Shown: positions 1-7,031 of the stretch, piece after piece
Layout of the letters: each line of letters starts with the position of its first letter
How positions within the stretch are numbered: the stretch's first letter is position 1
Source of the DNA: Phycisphaerales bacterium UBA3190
GTDB lineage: Bacteria; Planctomycetota; Phycisphaerae; Phycisphaerales; UBA1924
Direction: 5' to 3'
NCBI GenBank assembly: GCA_002364005.1
Contig: DEXG01000030.1
Span: forward strand, 85,571-96,957
DNA length: 11,387 bases
The notes under the pieces: model-generated
Told to the model about the DNA's origin: nothing
Database searches by the model: none
Seen by the model: only the letters and a program-made list of their open reading frames with translations
Made by a program: the position numbers and the translations under genes

Positions 1-611
1 CCGTGGTCCTGGATCGAGATGTAGCCGGTTGTGGCGCGGGTGTTGAGCGGGAGCTTCTGGTCGGGGCTTCGGAAGTAGCCCCGGTCGTCGAGCTTCTGGT
101 CGTTTTGAATGTGCTCGCCGTTGAGCCAGACATTGAGCGTGTCGCCGACGAGCTTGATGTGGTAGGAGTTCCACTGCCCGGCCTTGTTAACGGCCATGGT
201 CTCGGGGACGATGGCCTCGTAGACGGAGCCGCAGTTGTGCTCGTTGGGATCTTCGCCGTAGGTGTCGAGGATCTGGACCTCGAAGCCGGTGAAGGCGGGG
301 TCGCCGTTGGATGAGCCGCGGAGCCCGACGCCCGAGTTGCCGCCCTCAGGCATCCAGAAGTCGAGGGTGAGCTCGAAGTCGCGGTACATCCTGTCGGTGC
401 GGAGCCACCAGCCCTGCCCGGGCTTGACGGTGACCAACTCGCCGTCCTCGACACCCCAGGCGCTGATATCACCCTGGCATGCCCAGCCCGAGAGGTCCTT
501 GCCGTTGAAAAGATCGACCCACCCGTCGTCGTGATGGCTGGTTTGGGTCGTGGAACAAGCGCTGAGCGAGAGGATCGCGGCGCTGAACAGTGCGGTCATG
601 AACTTGATCAC
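1..611 (-). CDS. DUF1080 (3-keto-disaccharide hydrolase domain) lipoprotein, C-terminus cut by window edge
   Basis: The 203 visible codons encode a lipoprotein with one DUF1080 domain, a concanavalin-like jelly roll known from proteins acting on 3-keto-glycosides. A signal peptide ends in the lipobox L16-S-A-C19, so the protein should be lipid-anchored. Family signatures follow in order: FNGKDLSGW (35-43), GNSGVGLRG (91-99), GFEVQILD (109-116) and TGYISIQDH (195-203). The last normally lies close to the C-terminus, so only about 15-25 residues should be missing beyond the window. I chose the GTG start because AGGAG lies 6 bases before it; the in-frame ATG four codons later has no Shine-Dalgarno. 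It is the last visible gene of the sugar operon, 40 bases after the Hyi-like gene with no terminator between. A role as the keto-glycoside cleaving step is inferred from the domain and its oxidoreductase neighbours; the true substrate is unknown. Confidence 0.9.
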   Translation of the reverse strand, partial: MIKFMTALFSAAILSLSACSTTQTSHHDDGWVDLFNGKDLSGWACQGDISAWGVEDGELVTVKPGQGWWLRTDRMYRDFELTLDFWMPEGGNSGVGLRGSSNGDPAFTGFEVQILDTYGEDPNEHNCGSVYEAIVPETMAVNKAGQWNSYHIKLVGDTLNVWLNGEHIQNDQKLDDRGYFRSPDQKLPLNTRATTGYISIQDH

Positions 612-622
612 ATGTCACTCCT
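612..622 (-). promoter_or_regulatory. Ribosome binding site that selects the GTG start of the DUF1080 gene
   Basis: AGGAG at 622-618 on the minus strand, then 6 bases, then GTG at 611-609. An ATG at 613-611 is in another frame and meets TGA at once. The in-frame ATG at 599-597 has no purine-rich sequence at the right distance. Confidence 0.6.
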
Positions 623-651
623 GTGTGTGATGTTGCGAGGTGCAGATTCGA

Positions 652-1569
652 TTATGCGTCGTCGGGGTCCACAGCACGGTAGGCCTCGATGAGGGCGATC
701 TCGCCTTCTTTGCCACCCCGTGACAGCCCGTGCTCCATGCCGAGGATGCCGGTGAAGCCCCGATCACGGATGTGGGTGAAGACCTTCTTATAGTTGATCT
801 CGCCCGTCGTGGGTTCGCGTCGTCCGGGGTTGTCGCCGATCTGGAAGTAGGCGATCTCGTCCCAGGCCCGATCGATGTTGGGGATCAGGTTGCCCTCCGT
901 GATCTGTTGGTGGTACAGGTCGTCGAGGATCTTACACGCGGGCGAGTCAACGGCTCGGCAGATCTGGTACGCGTGGCCCATCTCCGCCAGCAGCATGTTG
1001 GGATGGTCGCGGGGGTTGAGCGGCTCGAGCACCATCGTGAGTTGCGCGGGCATGAGGATGTCGCAGGCCATGCGCAGGGTGTCGACGGCGTAGGCGGTCT
1101 GGTAGGCCAAGTCGATGCGTGGGTGGCGGGTGCCCAGAACGACGGTGGCCCACTTGGCGTTGACCCGTTTGGCGACCTCGACGGCGTCGCGGGCTTCCTG
1201 GAGGAACTTCTCGCGGTCGTCCTTGTCGTTGCGGGAGAAGGTCGGGGCCCAGGCGGTCGATGGGTTGAGGACGAACACGCCCATCTCGATGCCCAGTCGC
1301 TCCATGGCGCGAGCGATCTTGGACTGGTCCTCGACCGAACGGCTGCCCATCCCGTTGTCTTCCCAGGCAAAGAAACCCTCGTCGGCGGCGAACTCGAGCT
1401 GGGCGATCGGGTCGTCTCCGGCGTGGTGCCTGAACATCCCGAAGTGGGGGGCGAACTTGACGCTGAAGAGCTTCTTCTCGGTCTTGGTGTGGGTGCCCGT
1501 CTTGCTTAGCCCGATGGTCGCGGCGGCACCGATCGCCCCCGTGCTTGCGATGAAATCTCGTCGGTTCAT
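652..1569 (-). CDS. Tat-exported TIM-barrel isomerase, hydroxypyruvate isomerase-like
   Basis: This 305-residue protein belongs to the xylose isomerase-like TIM-barrel superfamily and is closest to the hydroxypyruvate/2-oxo-tetronate isomerase (Hyi) group. Visible signatures are VLEPLNPRDH (180-189), ILDDLYHQQI (214-223), YFQIGDNPGR (241-250) followed by EPTTGEINY (252-260), and GMEH (277-280). By family analogy the metal ligands are E182, D217, Q243 and E279, and all are present. Classical Hyi enzymes are cytosolic and about 260 residues long. The extra length here is an N-terminal twin-arginine signal (NRRDFI, then an Ala/Gly-rich hydrophobic stretch to about residue 21), so periplasmic action is predicted. 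AAAGG lies 6 bases before the ATG, and the gene follows the upstream oxidoreductase by 12 bases, so the two are probably co-translated. The substrate is more likely a keto-sugar than hydroxypyruvate, but that is inference. Confidence 0.85.
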   Translation of the reverse strand: MNRRDFIASTGAIGAAATIGLSKTGTHTKTEKKLFSVKFAPHFGMFRHHAGDDPIAQLEFAADEGFFAWEDNGMGSRSVEDQSKIARAMERLGIEMGVFVLNPSTAWAPTFSRNDKDDREKFLQEARDAVEVAKRVNAKWATVVLGTRHPRIDLAYQTAYAVDTLRMACDILMPAQLTMVLEPLNPRDHPNMLLAEMGHAYQICRAVDSPACKILDDLYHQQITEGNLIPNIDRAWDEIAYFQIGDNPGRREPTTGEINYKKVFTHIRDRGFTGILGMEHGLSRGGKEGEIALIEAYRAVDPDDA

Positions 1570-1581
1570 GCTTGGCCTTTC

Positions 1582-2862
1582 TCAGATCAGTGGGGTCTGC
1601 CCGGGGACGGCAACCGGGCGCACGGCCAGGTCGCTGAATGAATACGAGTCGGGCGAAAGATCGAGCTTTGAGTTCAGCGCCTGCTCCCAGGTGATGGTCT
1701 TGCCTGTGTAGGTGCTCATGCGGCCCATGATCGCGGTCAGTGTCGATTCGGCGACGCGTTTGGCCTCGTTGAGGTAGCGGCCCTGACCTGTGATGGAGGC
1801 GATGAGGTCGACATGCTCCTGCTCGTAGGGGTTGCGGTTATCGCTGTCGAACCGCCAGGCCTTGCCGTCGTTGATGACCGCGAACCCGGGGCGTGAAACC
1901 GCGCGGGCCTTGCTGCCCACGAGGACTTCCTCGACGCGTACGGCGCAGCCGTCGATCTGTCGGCACATCGACTGCATGGTCATGCCGTTGGCGTATTCGT
2001 ACTCGATCGAGAAGTGGTCGAAGATGTTGCCGTACTTGGCATCGGTCCGGACCTGGCGACCACCCATGCCCGTGGCTTTGACGGGCGGGCCGTCCATCGC
2101 CCAGTTGATGACATCGATGTTGTGGATGTGCTGCTCGCAGATGTGGTCGCCGCTGAGCCAGGTGAAGTAGAGCCAGTTTCGGCACTGCCATTCCATGTCG
2201 CTGTAGTGCGGCTGGCGCTCGTGGACCCACAGCCCACCCTGGTTCCAATAGCAGCTTGCGCCGATGATGTCGCCGAGTTCGCCGTTGTTGACACGGTCCA
2301 TGAGCTGCAGGTACGAGTTCTCGTGGCGTCGCTGCGTGCCTGCGACGACGGAGAGGGCCTGCTGTTTGGCCCGTGCGCCCGCGTCGATGACCTTGCGGAT
2401 CCCCGCGGGGTCGACGGCGACGGGTTTCTCCATGAATACATGCTTGCCCGCGCTGACGGCCGCGTCGAAGTGGATGGGCCTGAAGTGGGGCGGGGTGGCG
2501 AGGATGACATAGTCGATGTCCTTGAGTGCCAGCAACTGCTTGTAGGCGTCGAAGCCCACGAACTTGTGCGCGGGGTCGACCCTGACCCGATCGCCGATGT
2601 CCTCGTTGTCTGCCATGTAGCCATAGGAGCTTTTCAGGCGGTCCTCAAAGAGGTCGGCCATGGCCACGATATTGACCTTGGGGTGGGCGGCCAGGGCGTT
2701 GAACGCGGCACCGGTCCCGCGTCCGCCACAGCCGATCACGCCGACCCTGATTGTGTCGTCGAGTTTGGTGCGATAGCCCGAGGCGAGGGCCGAGGGCACG
2801 AGCGATGCGGCGCCGAGCGCGGCCGAGGCCTTCACAAAGTCTCTGCGGTTCCAGTTGTTCAT
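1582..2862 (-). CDS. Tat-exported Gfo/Idh/MocA family oxidoreductase (second of two)
   Basis: A 426-residue NAD(P)-dependent sugar dehydrogenase-type protein. The twin-arginine signal NRRDFVKASAALGAA begins at residue 5. The Rossmann domain opens with VGVIGCGGRGTG (40-51). The family EKP motif, with its active-site lysine, is at 145-147. The C-terminal substrate domain carries DHICEQHIHNID (239-250), probably part of the active site. AGGAGG lies 5 bases before the ATG, and the gap from the preceding TIM-barrel gene is 16 bases. It is a paralogue of the oxidoreductase at 3814-5157: both have a DHxxEQxxHxID motif, a GRM..YTG..(I/V)TW(E/D)QA(L/M)NS block and the same TPLI end. Tat-exported members such as glucose-fructose oxidoreductase of Zymomonas travel folded with bound NADP, which would explain a nucleotide-dependent enzyme in the periplasm. 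The sugar oxidised cannot be read from the sequence. Confidence 0.9.
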   Translation of the reverse strand: MNNWNRRDFVKASAALGAASLVPSALASGYRTKLDDTIRVGVIGCGGRGTGAAFNALAAHPKVNIVAMADLFEDRLKSSYGYMADNEDIGDRVRVDPAHKFVGFDAYKQLLALKDIDYVILATPPHFRPIHFDAAVSAGKHVFMEKPVAVDPAGIRKVIDAGARAKQQALSVVAGTQRRHENSYLQLMDRVNNGELGDIIGASCYWNQGGLWVHERQPHYSDMEWQCRNWLYFTWLSGDHICEQHIHNIDVINWAMDGPPVKATGMGGRQVRTDAKYGNIFDHFSIEYEYANGMTMQSMCRQIDGCAVRVEEVLVGSKARAVSRPGFAVINDGKAWRFDSDNRNPYEQEHVDLIASITGQGRYLNEAKRVAESTLTAIMGRMSTYTGKTITWEQALNSKLDLSPDSYSFSDLAVRPVAVPGQTPLI

Positions 2863-2878
2863 GGGATCCTCCTATGCC

Positions 2879-3802
2879 TTACGGGCGTTGCTTGAGTGAC
2901 GAGAATACACGATCCATGCGGTTGGCGATGTCGGCGAGTCGTTCCTGACCGCCGCCACCGACCTCGGCTGTGGCCCAGCCGGCGTAGTCGTTGCGATCGA
3001 GGGCCTCACAGACCCGCTCCCAGCCCGCGTCGCCATCGCCGATCTTGACCGAGAAGCCCTTCCAGAGCCCCTCGTCGTTCCGCTTCTGACGCGAAAAATC
3101 CTTGATGTCGAGCTTCTTGATGCGCGGGCCAAGCGTGTCGATCCACTGCTCGGGGTAGCCGAAGTTCACGATGTTCCCGATATCGAAGTACCATCCCACG
3201 CGGGGTGATTGGAACTCGTCGACATAGCGGGCGGCCTCGATGGGTGAGAGCAGGAAGTTGTTCCAGACATTCTCAAAGGCGATGTCGATGCCCAGCTTCT
3301 CAGCCAGCGGTACGAGCTCTCCGATCTCACGCTGGGAGCGTTCGTAGGCCTCCTCGTAGGGCATGGATTCGTTCACGACCGCCGGCACAACGAGCACACT
3401 GCTGCCACCGAGGGCTTTGCAATCCTTGATCGCCGTCTCGAGTGCCGACTTGGCCTCGTCACGGACCGATTGGTCGGGGTGGTTGAACGGCTTATGCCAG
3501 TGCGTGGAGAGCACCACGCCGGGGATGCTCAGCCCGGTCGCGGCCTTGGCATCGAGCATCTCCTGCAGGTCCCAGTCGCCGGGCGCGTCCAGCTCGATGC
3601 CGTCGAATGCGCACGCTTTGACCAGCTTGAACTTCTCCAGCACGGTCTCGCCCTGGCCGATCATCCCGAACTTGAGTGCTTTCTTGATACGCTTGTCCTC
3701 GGGGCGGATCGGGGGTGTTCGCACTCCCGAGGCCAGGGCGATGCCAGCAACGCCCAGTGCCGAGCCCGCGGCGATGAACTGTCTGCGATCGATCTCGTTC
3801 AT
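2879..3802 (-). CDS. Tat-exported TIM-barrel sugar isomerase/epimerase
   Basis: A 307-residue protein of the xylose isomerase-like TIM-barrel superfamily (sugar phosphate isomerase/epimerase group). Twin-arginine signal DRRQFIAAGSALG is at residues 5-17. Probable metal ligands are E177 (IAFENVW), D207 (WYFDIGN) and E280 (TAEVGGGG). The position usually held by histidine (VHIKD in many relatives) reads LDIKD here, giving D232. The reading frame stays open 40 codons further upstream, but I reject that extension. It would place the Tat motif mid-protein and overlap the upstream gene, while the ATG at 3802 has AAGGA 7 bases ahead, overlapping the TAA of the preceding gene. The gap to that gene is 11 bases. 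It is paired with the oxidoreductase before it, as the Hyi-like protein is with the second oxidoreductase. It probably isomerises or epimerises a keto-sugar; the reaction is not determined. Confidence 0.87.
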   Translation of the reverse strand: MNEIDRRQFIAAGSALGVAGIALASGVRTPPIRPEDKRIKKALKFGMIGQGETVLEKFKLVKACAFDGIELDAPGDWDLQEMLDAKAATGLSIPGVVLSTHWHKPFNHPDQSVRDEAKSALETAIKDCKALGGSSVLVVPAVVNESMPYEEAYERSQREIGELVPLAEKLGIDIAFENVWNNFLLSPIEAARYVDEFQSPRVGWYFDIGNIVNFGYPEQWIDTLGPRIKKLDIKDFSRQKRNDEGLWKGFSVKIGDGDAGWERVCEALDRNDYAGWATAEVGGGGQERLADIANRMDRVFSSLKQRP

Positions 3803-3814
3803 GGTGCGGTCCTT
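3803..3814 (-). promoter_or_regulatory. Ribosome binding site overlapping the upstream stop codon
   Basis: AAGGA at 3814-3810 shares its first base with the TAA (3816-3814) of the oxidoreductase gene and sits 7 bases before the ATG at 3802. It fixes the start of the TIM-barrel gene and suggests translational coupling. Confidence 0.6.
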
Positions 3815-5157
3815 TAGATCAGCGGCGTCGAGCCGGGCATCGGGAATGCGGGGGTGGTGCGGTCGCTCAGTGCCCACGGGGTTTCGTTGAGGTTCTCTTG
3901 CGAGTTCATGGCCTGATCCCATGTGACGACCTGCCCGGTGTAGGCGGCCATGCGTCCCATGATCGCCAGCAGCGAGGAGTGACTCATGAAGGTGCCGTCG
4001 TTTACGGGCTTGGCGTCGCGGATGGCCTTGAAGAGGACATCGTGCTCACGCTGATACATGTCGTTGCTCGACGCTGTGCCCCGCCAGGGGGTGTCGCCAT
4101 CGATGACATGCGTCCCGTTCCAGGGCTGCATGGTGCAGCTGCCCTTGCTGCCCAGGAAGTAGGCCGAGTTGTCCGAGGGGGTGTTGGGCCAGTGGCGGCA
4201 CATGTGGTAGGCACGCACGCCGTTGGCGTACTCGTAGATGATCGAGAAGTGATCCCAGACATTGCCCGTCTCGGGGCGCTGTTCACGGGTTTGTCGCCCG
4301 CCCACGGCGAAGCATTTGACCGGCGGCTGGTCCTTCATGGCCCACGCGATCCAATCGATCGCGTGCACCGCCTGCTCGGCCACATGGTCGGCGCTGAGGG
4401 GTGTGAAGTACTGCCAGTTGCGGAGCTGGAACTCGGCATCGCTCCAGCCCGGCTGACGGGGCTTGGGGGCGACCCAGCCGGTGGTGTTGTAGGTCGTCTG
4501 GATCGTGTGCAGGTCGCCGACTCCGCCCGCGTGGAGCTTGTCGAAGGTCTCGTGCACCTGGTCCTGATAGCGCCAGCAGAAGCCGGACATGAGCGAGAGG
4601 TTTTGGGCCTTGGCCATCTTCGCCGATTCGAGCACGCTGCGCACGCCCGTGGCATCGACCGCAACGGGTTTCTCGCAGAACACATGCTTGCCGGCTTCGA
4701 CCGATGCCCGCAGGTGTTCGGGCCTGAAGCCGGGCGGCGTCGTCAGGATCATCACATCAACCCCCGACGCGAGCACCTTGTGGATCGCGTCGAGCCCGGA
4801 GAACTGTCGGCCCTCGACCTGGATCTTCTTGGCCCACTTGTCGGTGCCCTGCTCTTCATCGAGGTCGAGCATCGCGTTGCGTGCATAACCGAGGCACGGT
4901 TCGATCTTGTCGCTGAAGACATCGCCCATGGCCCAGAGGATGGAGCCCGGGTCGGCCTTGAGTGCCTGAATGACCGCGCCGGTGCCACGCCCGCCGCAGC
5001 CGACGACGCCGACCTTGAGTGCCTGATCGACGCGCGTATTGATCAGCCCGAAGCTGGGGCTTGCGAAGACCGCGGCGGCCCCGATCGCGGCGCTGGCGGC
5101 GGTGAACGATCGGCGGGACATCAAGCGGTTGGGATCGAGATTGGTCGGTTCACTCAT
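3814..5157 (-). CDS. Tat-exported Gfo/Idh/MocA family oxidoreductase (first of two)
   Basis: A 447-residue NAD(P)-binding oxidoreductase. The twin-arginine signal SRRSFTAASAAIGAAAVF lies at 14-31 behind a short polar leader. Rossmann motif VGVVGCGGRGTG is at 49-60, EKP at 162-164, and DHVAEQAVHAID at 257-268 in the substrate domain. The tail PGSTPLI nearly matches PGQTPLI of the paralogue at 1582-2862. It is 21 residues longer than that paralogue, about 9 of them in the leader before the twin-arginine motif. Its ATG overlaps the stop of the SUMF1-like gene by 8 bases (ATGAGTGA), with AAGGAG 7 bases before the start, a classic coupled arrangement. The likely role is oxidation or reduction of a sugar or glycoside in the periplasm with a tightly bound cofactor, by analogy with exported glucose-fructose oxidoreductase. 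Substrate and direction are unknown. Confidence 0.9.
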   Translation of the reverse strand: MSEPTNLDPNRLMSRRSFTAASAAIGAAAVFASPSFGLINTRVDQALKVGVVGCGGRGTGAVIQALKADPGSILWAMGDVFSDKIEPCLGYARNAMLDLDEEQGTDKWAKKIQVEGRQFSGLDAIHKVLASGVDVMILTTPPGFRPEHLRASVEAGKHVFCEKPVAVDATGVRSVLESAKMAKAQNLSLMSGFCWRYQDQVHETFDKLHAGGVGDLHTIQTTYNTTGWVAPKPRQPGWSDAEFQLRNWQYFTPLSADHVAEQAVHAIDWIAWAMKDQPPVKCFAVGGRQTREQRPETGNVWDHFSIIYEYANGVRAYHMCRHWPNTPSDNSAYFLGSKGSCTMQPWNGTHVIDGDTPWRGTASSNDMYQREHDVLFKAIRDAKPVNDGTFMSHSSLLAIMGRMAAYTGQVVTWDQAMNSQENLNETPWALSDRTTPAFPMPGSTPLI

Positions 5158-6019
5158 CGCTGAACTCCTTGAGTGCTTGTTTGTGTTCGTCTGTTGCGTC
5201 GATCACGAAGCGGAACCCGACCCACGAGCAGTCCGCAAGCCACCACTGGCTCTTGGGAATCTGCGGGTCGGACTGGTTCCACGAGCTGGCCTGTCGCTGG
5301 GCCGATGTCGCTTTCGAATCCTCGGCGGTGTCGCGATACCCCCCGCCCATCGCGTAGGGGCGGCGGGTCTCGGTCATGACCCACTCGGCCGCGTTGCCGT
5401 GGATATCGAAGAGCCCGAACGCATTGGGGGCCTTCTGGGCGACCGGGTGCGTGGTGTGCTCGCTGTTGTCCTTGAACCACGCCACGCGGTCGAGGGTGTC
5501 CGCTTCGACGCCGCAGCAGTAGTCTCCCTCCTCGCCGCCCTGTGCGAGATAGACCCACTCGTGCTGCTGGGGCAGGCGGACCGTCACGCCCAGCTTGAGC
5601 GAGAGCCACTGGCAGAACTGTTCGGCGGCCTTGCGGGTCATGCCGATGGCAGGGTAGCCGTCGTGCCCGAACCCGCGGTCTGGTGGGACATAGGGCTTGC
5701 TCGGGCGCGAGACCGCGTCTGCGGGCGATGAGCCGTCGGGCTGGTCGAGTTCGTAGATAAAGATGTCGTACAGGTCCCATGGCAGCTCGGTCGTGAGGAC
5801 GAGCAGCGGGTCGACTTCGGTGGTCGCGTCGTCGAGCGTGACTGATCCCGCTGGGGTTTCGACCAGATCGAAGTGGACCGTGGTTTTGGGGACGCGGAGT
5901 TTGATGGTTTCGGCGGCCGTCTGCGCTTCGACCTGCGCGTACGCTGTGGACGAGCAGACCGATACTACAGGCAGACACATCGTGAACAACAAAGCCCAAC
6001 AGCATGACCAACGACGCAT
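5150..6019 (-). CDS. Secreted SUMF1/FGE-sulfatase domain protein lacking the catalytic cysteine pair
   Basis: A 289-residue protein with a Sec signal peptide: MRR, a hydrophobic stretch, and a probable cleavage after AYA at 26-28. A formylglycine-generating-enzyme-like fold follows, shown by FCQWLSLKLGVTVRLPQQHEW (135-155), GLFDIHGNAAEWV (202-214), GGGY (225-228) and GFR (268-270). True FGE enzymes use two copper-binding cysteines between the GG(S/Y) and GFR blocks. Here 225-245 contains no cysteine, so sulfatase activation is unlikely; a binding or structural role is more probable. The frame stays open to 6262, but that stretch is antisense to apbE and would bury the signal peptide. I chose the ATG at 6019, which has GGAG 9 bases upstream. 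An ATG at 6034 adds MEIRI and is the alternative. It is first in the sugar operon and overlaps the next gene by 8 bases. Its promoter must lie inside the 5' end of apbE. Confidence 0.78.
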   Translation of the reverse strand: MRRWSCCWALLFTMCLPVVSVCSSTAYAQVEAQTAAETIKLRVPKTTVHFDLVETPAGSVTLDDATTEVDPLLVLTTELPWDLYDIFIYELDQPDGSSPADAVSRPSKPYVPPDRGFGHDGYPAIGMTRKAAEQFCQWLSLKLGVTVRLPQQHEWVYLAQGGEEGDYCCGVEADTLDRVAWFKDNSEHTTHPVAQKAPNAFGLFDIHGNAAEWVMTETRRPYAMGGGYRDTAEDSKATSAQRQASSWNQSDPQIPKSQWWLADCSWVGFRFVIDATDEHKQALKEFSDE

Positions 6020-7031
6020 GATGCGAATCTCCATTCTCGCGATCGGGGGTGTGCTGACCATGGCAACGCTCATGATCAGCGGGTGTACACAATCACCCAC
6101 CCAGGTCGGAACCGACCCCACCGAGAAGAACCAGCGTACCCTGACTCGGTACCGATTCGCAAGGGTGCTGATGGGGTCACGGTGCGAGATTCTGCTCGAG
6201 GCGCCCAGCGAGCCCGAGGCCGCCGGTGCGGCCGGGATGGCCTTTGATGAGATCAGGCGCATCGAGCTGGTGCTGAGCGACTACAACCCCGATGCAGAAG
6301 CCATGCGGGTCATGCGCCTGGCGCCGGGGCTCGAACACCCGATCTCCGGGACGCTGCTGGAAGTGCTGCTGGTTGCTCGGGATATCCACATCGCCAGTGC
6401 CGGGGCCTTCGATCCTACGGTGGGTGCGTACACCCATCTCTGGCGTGCGGCGGCCCGGAACGGCCAGGTTCCGACCCGTCAGGCCCTCGATGTGGCCCAG
6501 GCTCAGGTCGGCTTCGATCACCTCACGATCAATCCGCTGCGCCGAACCGTGCGATTCGATCGCCCGGGGATGATCCTGGATTTCGGAGGCATCGGCAAGG
6601 GATACGCCGCCCAAGCGGGCATCGAGTTGCTGCGTGAGCTGGGCTATCGGGTCGCGTGCATCGACATGGGCGGTGACCTGCAACTCGGCGATCCGCCCAG
6701 CGACTCGCCGCGCGGCTGGCGCGTCGAGATCATCACGGGCATCGATCAGACGCGTACCCGCTACCTGCACAACACGGGCATCGCGACCTCGGGCGATCTC
6801 GAACGCTACTACGAGCACGAGGGCGTGCGATATTCACACATCATCGACCCACGCACGGGGCTCGGCATCACCGAGCGACGCGCGGCCACAGTGATCGCGC
6901 CCGATGCCACGATCGCCGATGCCCTGGCCAGCGTGATCTCGGTTACGGGCAAGCCCAATGATCCTCAGCTCGTCGAGGCATACCCAGGCGCGGAATGCAC
7001 GCTCGTGGTCCGCCCGCTCGACGATGACTGA
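6018..7031 (+). CDS. apbE: ApbE-family FAD:protein FMN transferase, lipoprotein
   Basis: A 337-residue ApbE protein, a normal length for the family. ApbE splits FAD and attaches FMN to a threonine or serine of extracytoplasmic or membrane redox proteins, using magnesium. A lipoprotein signal (MMRISILAIGG to I20-S-G-C23) places it at the membrane, outside the cytoplasm. Family motifs in order are RVLMGS (49-54), DPTVGAY (132-138), LDFGGIGKGYAAQ (187-199), HNTGIATSGDLERYY (251-265), HIIDPRTG (274-281) and ADALASVISVTG (300-311). The start is uncertain: two ATGs at 6018 and 6021 lack a clear Shine-Dalgarno, and an in-frame GTG at 5982 would add 12 residues. I prefer 6018 because it gives a normal signal peptide. 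The start overlaps that of the divergent SUMF1-like gene, and the 3' end overlaps asd by 67 bases. No flavinylation target (RnfG, NqrB/C or FMN-bind domain) is visible in the window. Confidence 0.92.
   Translation: MMRISILAIGGVLTMATLMISGCTQSPTQVGTDPTEKNQRTLTRYRFARVLMGSRCEILLEAPSEPEAAGAAGMAFDEIRRIELVLSDYNPDAEAMRVMRLAPGLEHPISGTLLEVLLVARDIHIASAGAFDPTVGAYTHLWRAAARNGQVPTRQALDVAQAQVGFDHLTINPLRRTVRFDRPGMILDFGGIGKGYAAQAGIELLRELGYRVACIDMGGDLQLGDPPSDSPRGWRVEIITGIDQTRTRYLHNTGIATSGDLERYYEHEGVRYSHIIDPRTGLGITERRAATVIAPDATIADALASVISVTGKPNDPQLVEAYPGAECTLVVRPLDDD

Noticed and set aside
3803..3922. 40-residue N-terminal extension of the TIM-barrel gene
   Set aside because: It lies inside the upstream oxidoreductase, would hide the Tat signal, and a good ribosome binding site supports the start at 3802.
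652..5157. Long open frames on the plus strand opposite the sugar operon, such as 730-1509, 2014-2895 and 3898-5163
   Set aside because: They are shadow frames of GC-rich genes: composition is Val/Gly/Asp/Leu-rich, no domain motifs are visible, and the minus-strand frames encode clear families.
6133..6162. TTGCGA and TACGCT, 18 bases apart, as a minus-strand promoter for the sugar operon
   Set aside because: Matches are poor and the spacing is not diagnostic; the real promoter must be near here but I cannot identify it.
6020..6262. N-terminal extension of the SUMF1-like gene up to 6262
   Set aside because: It is antisense to apbE, would place the signal peptide far from the N-terminus and has no family similarity that I can see.
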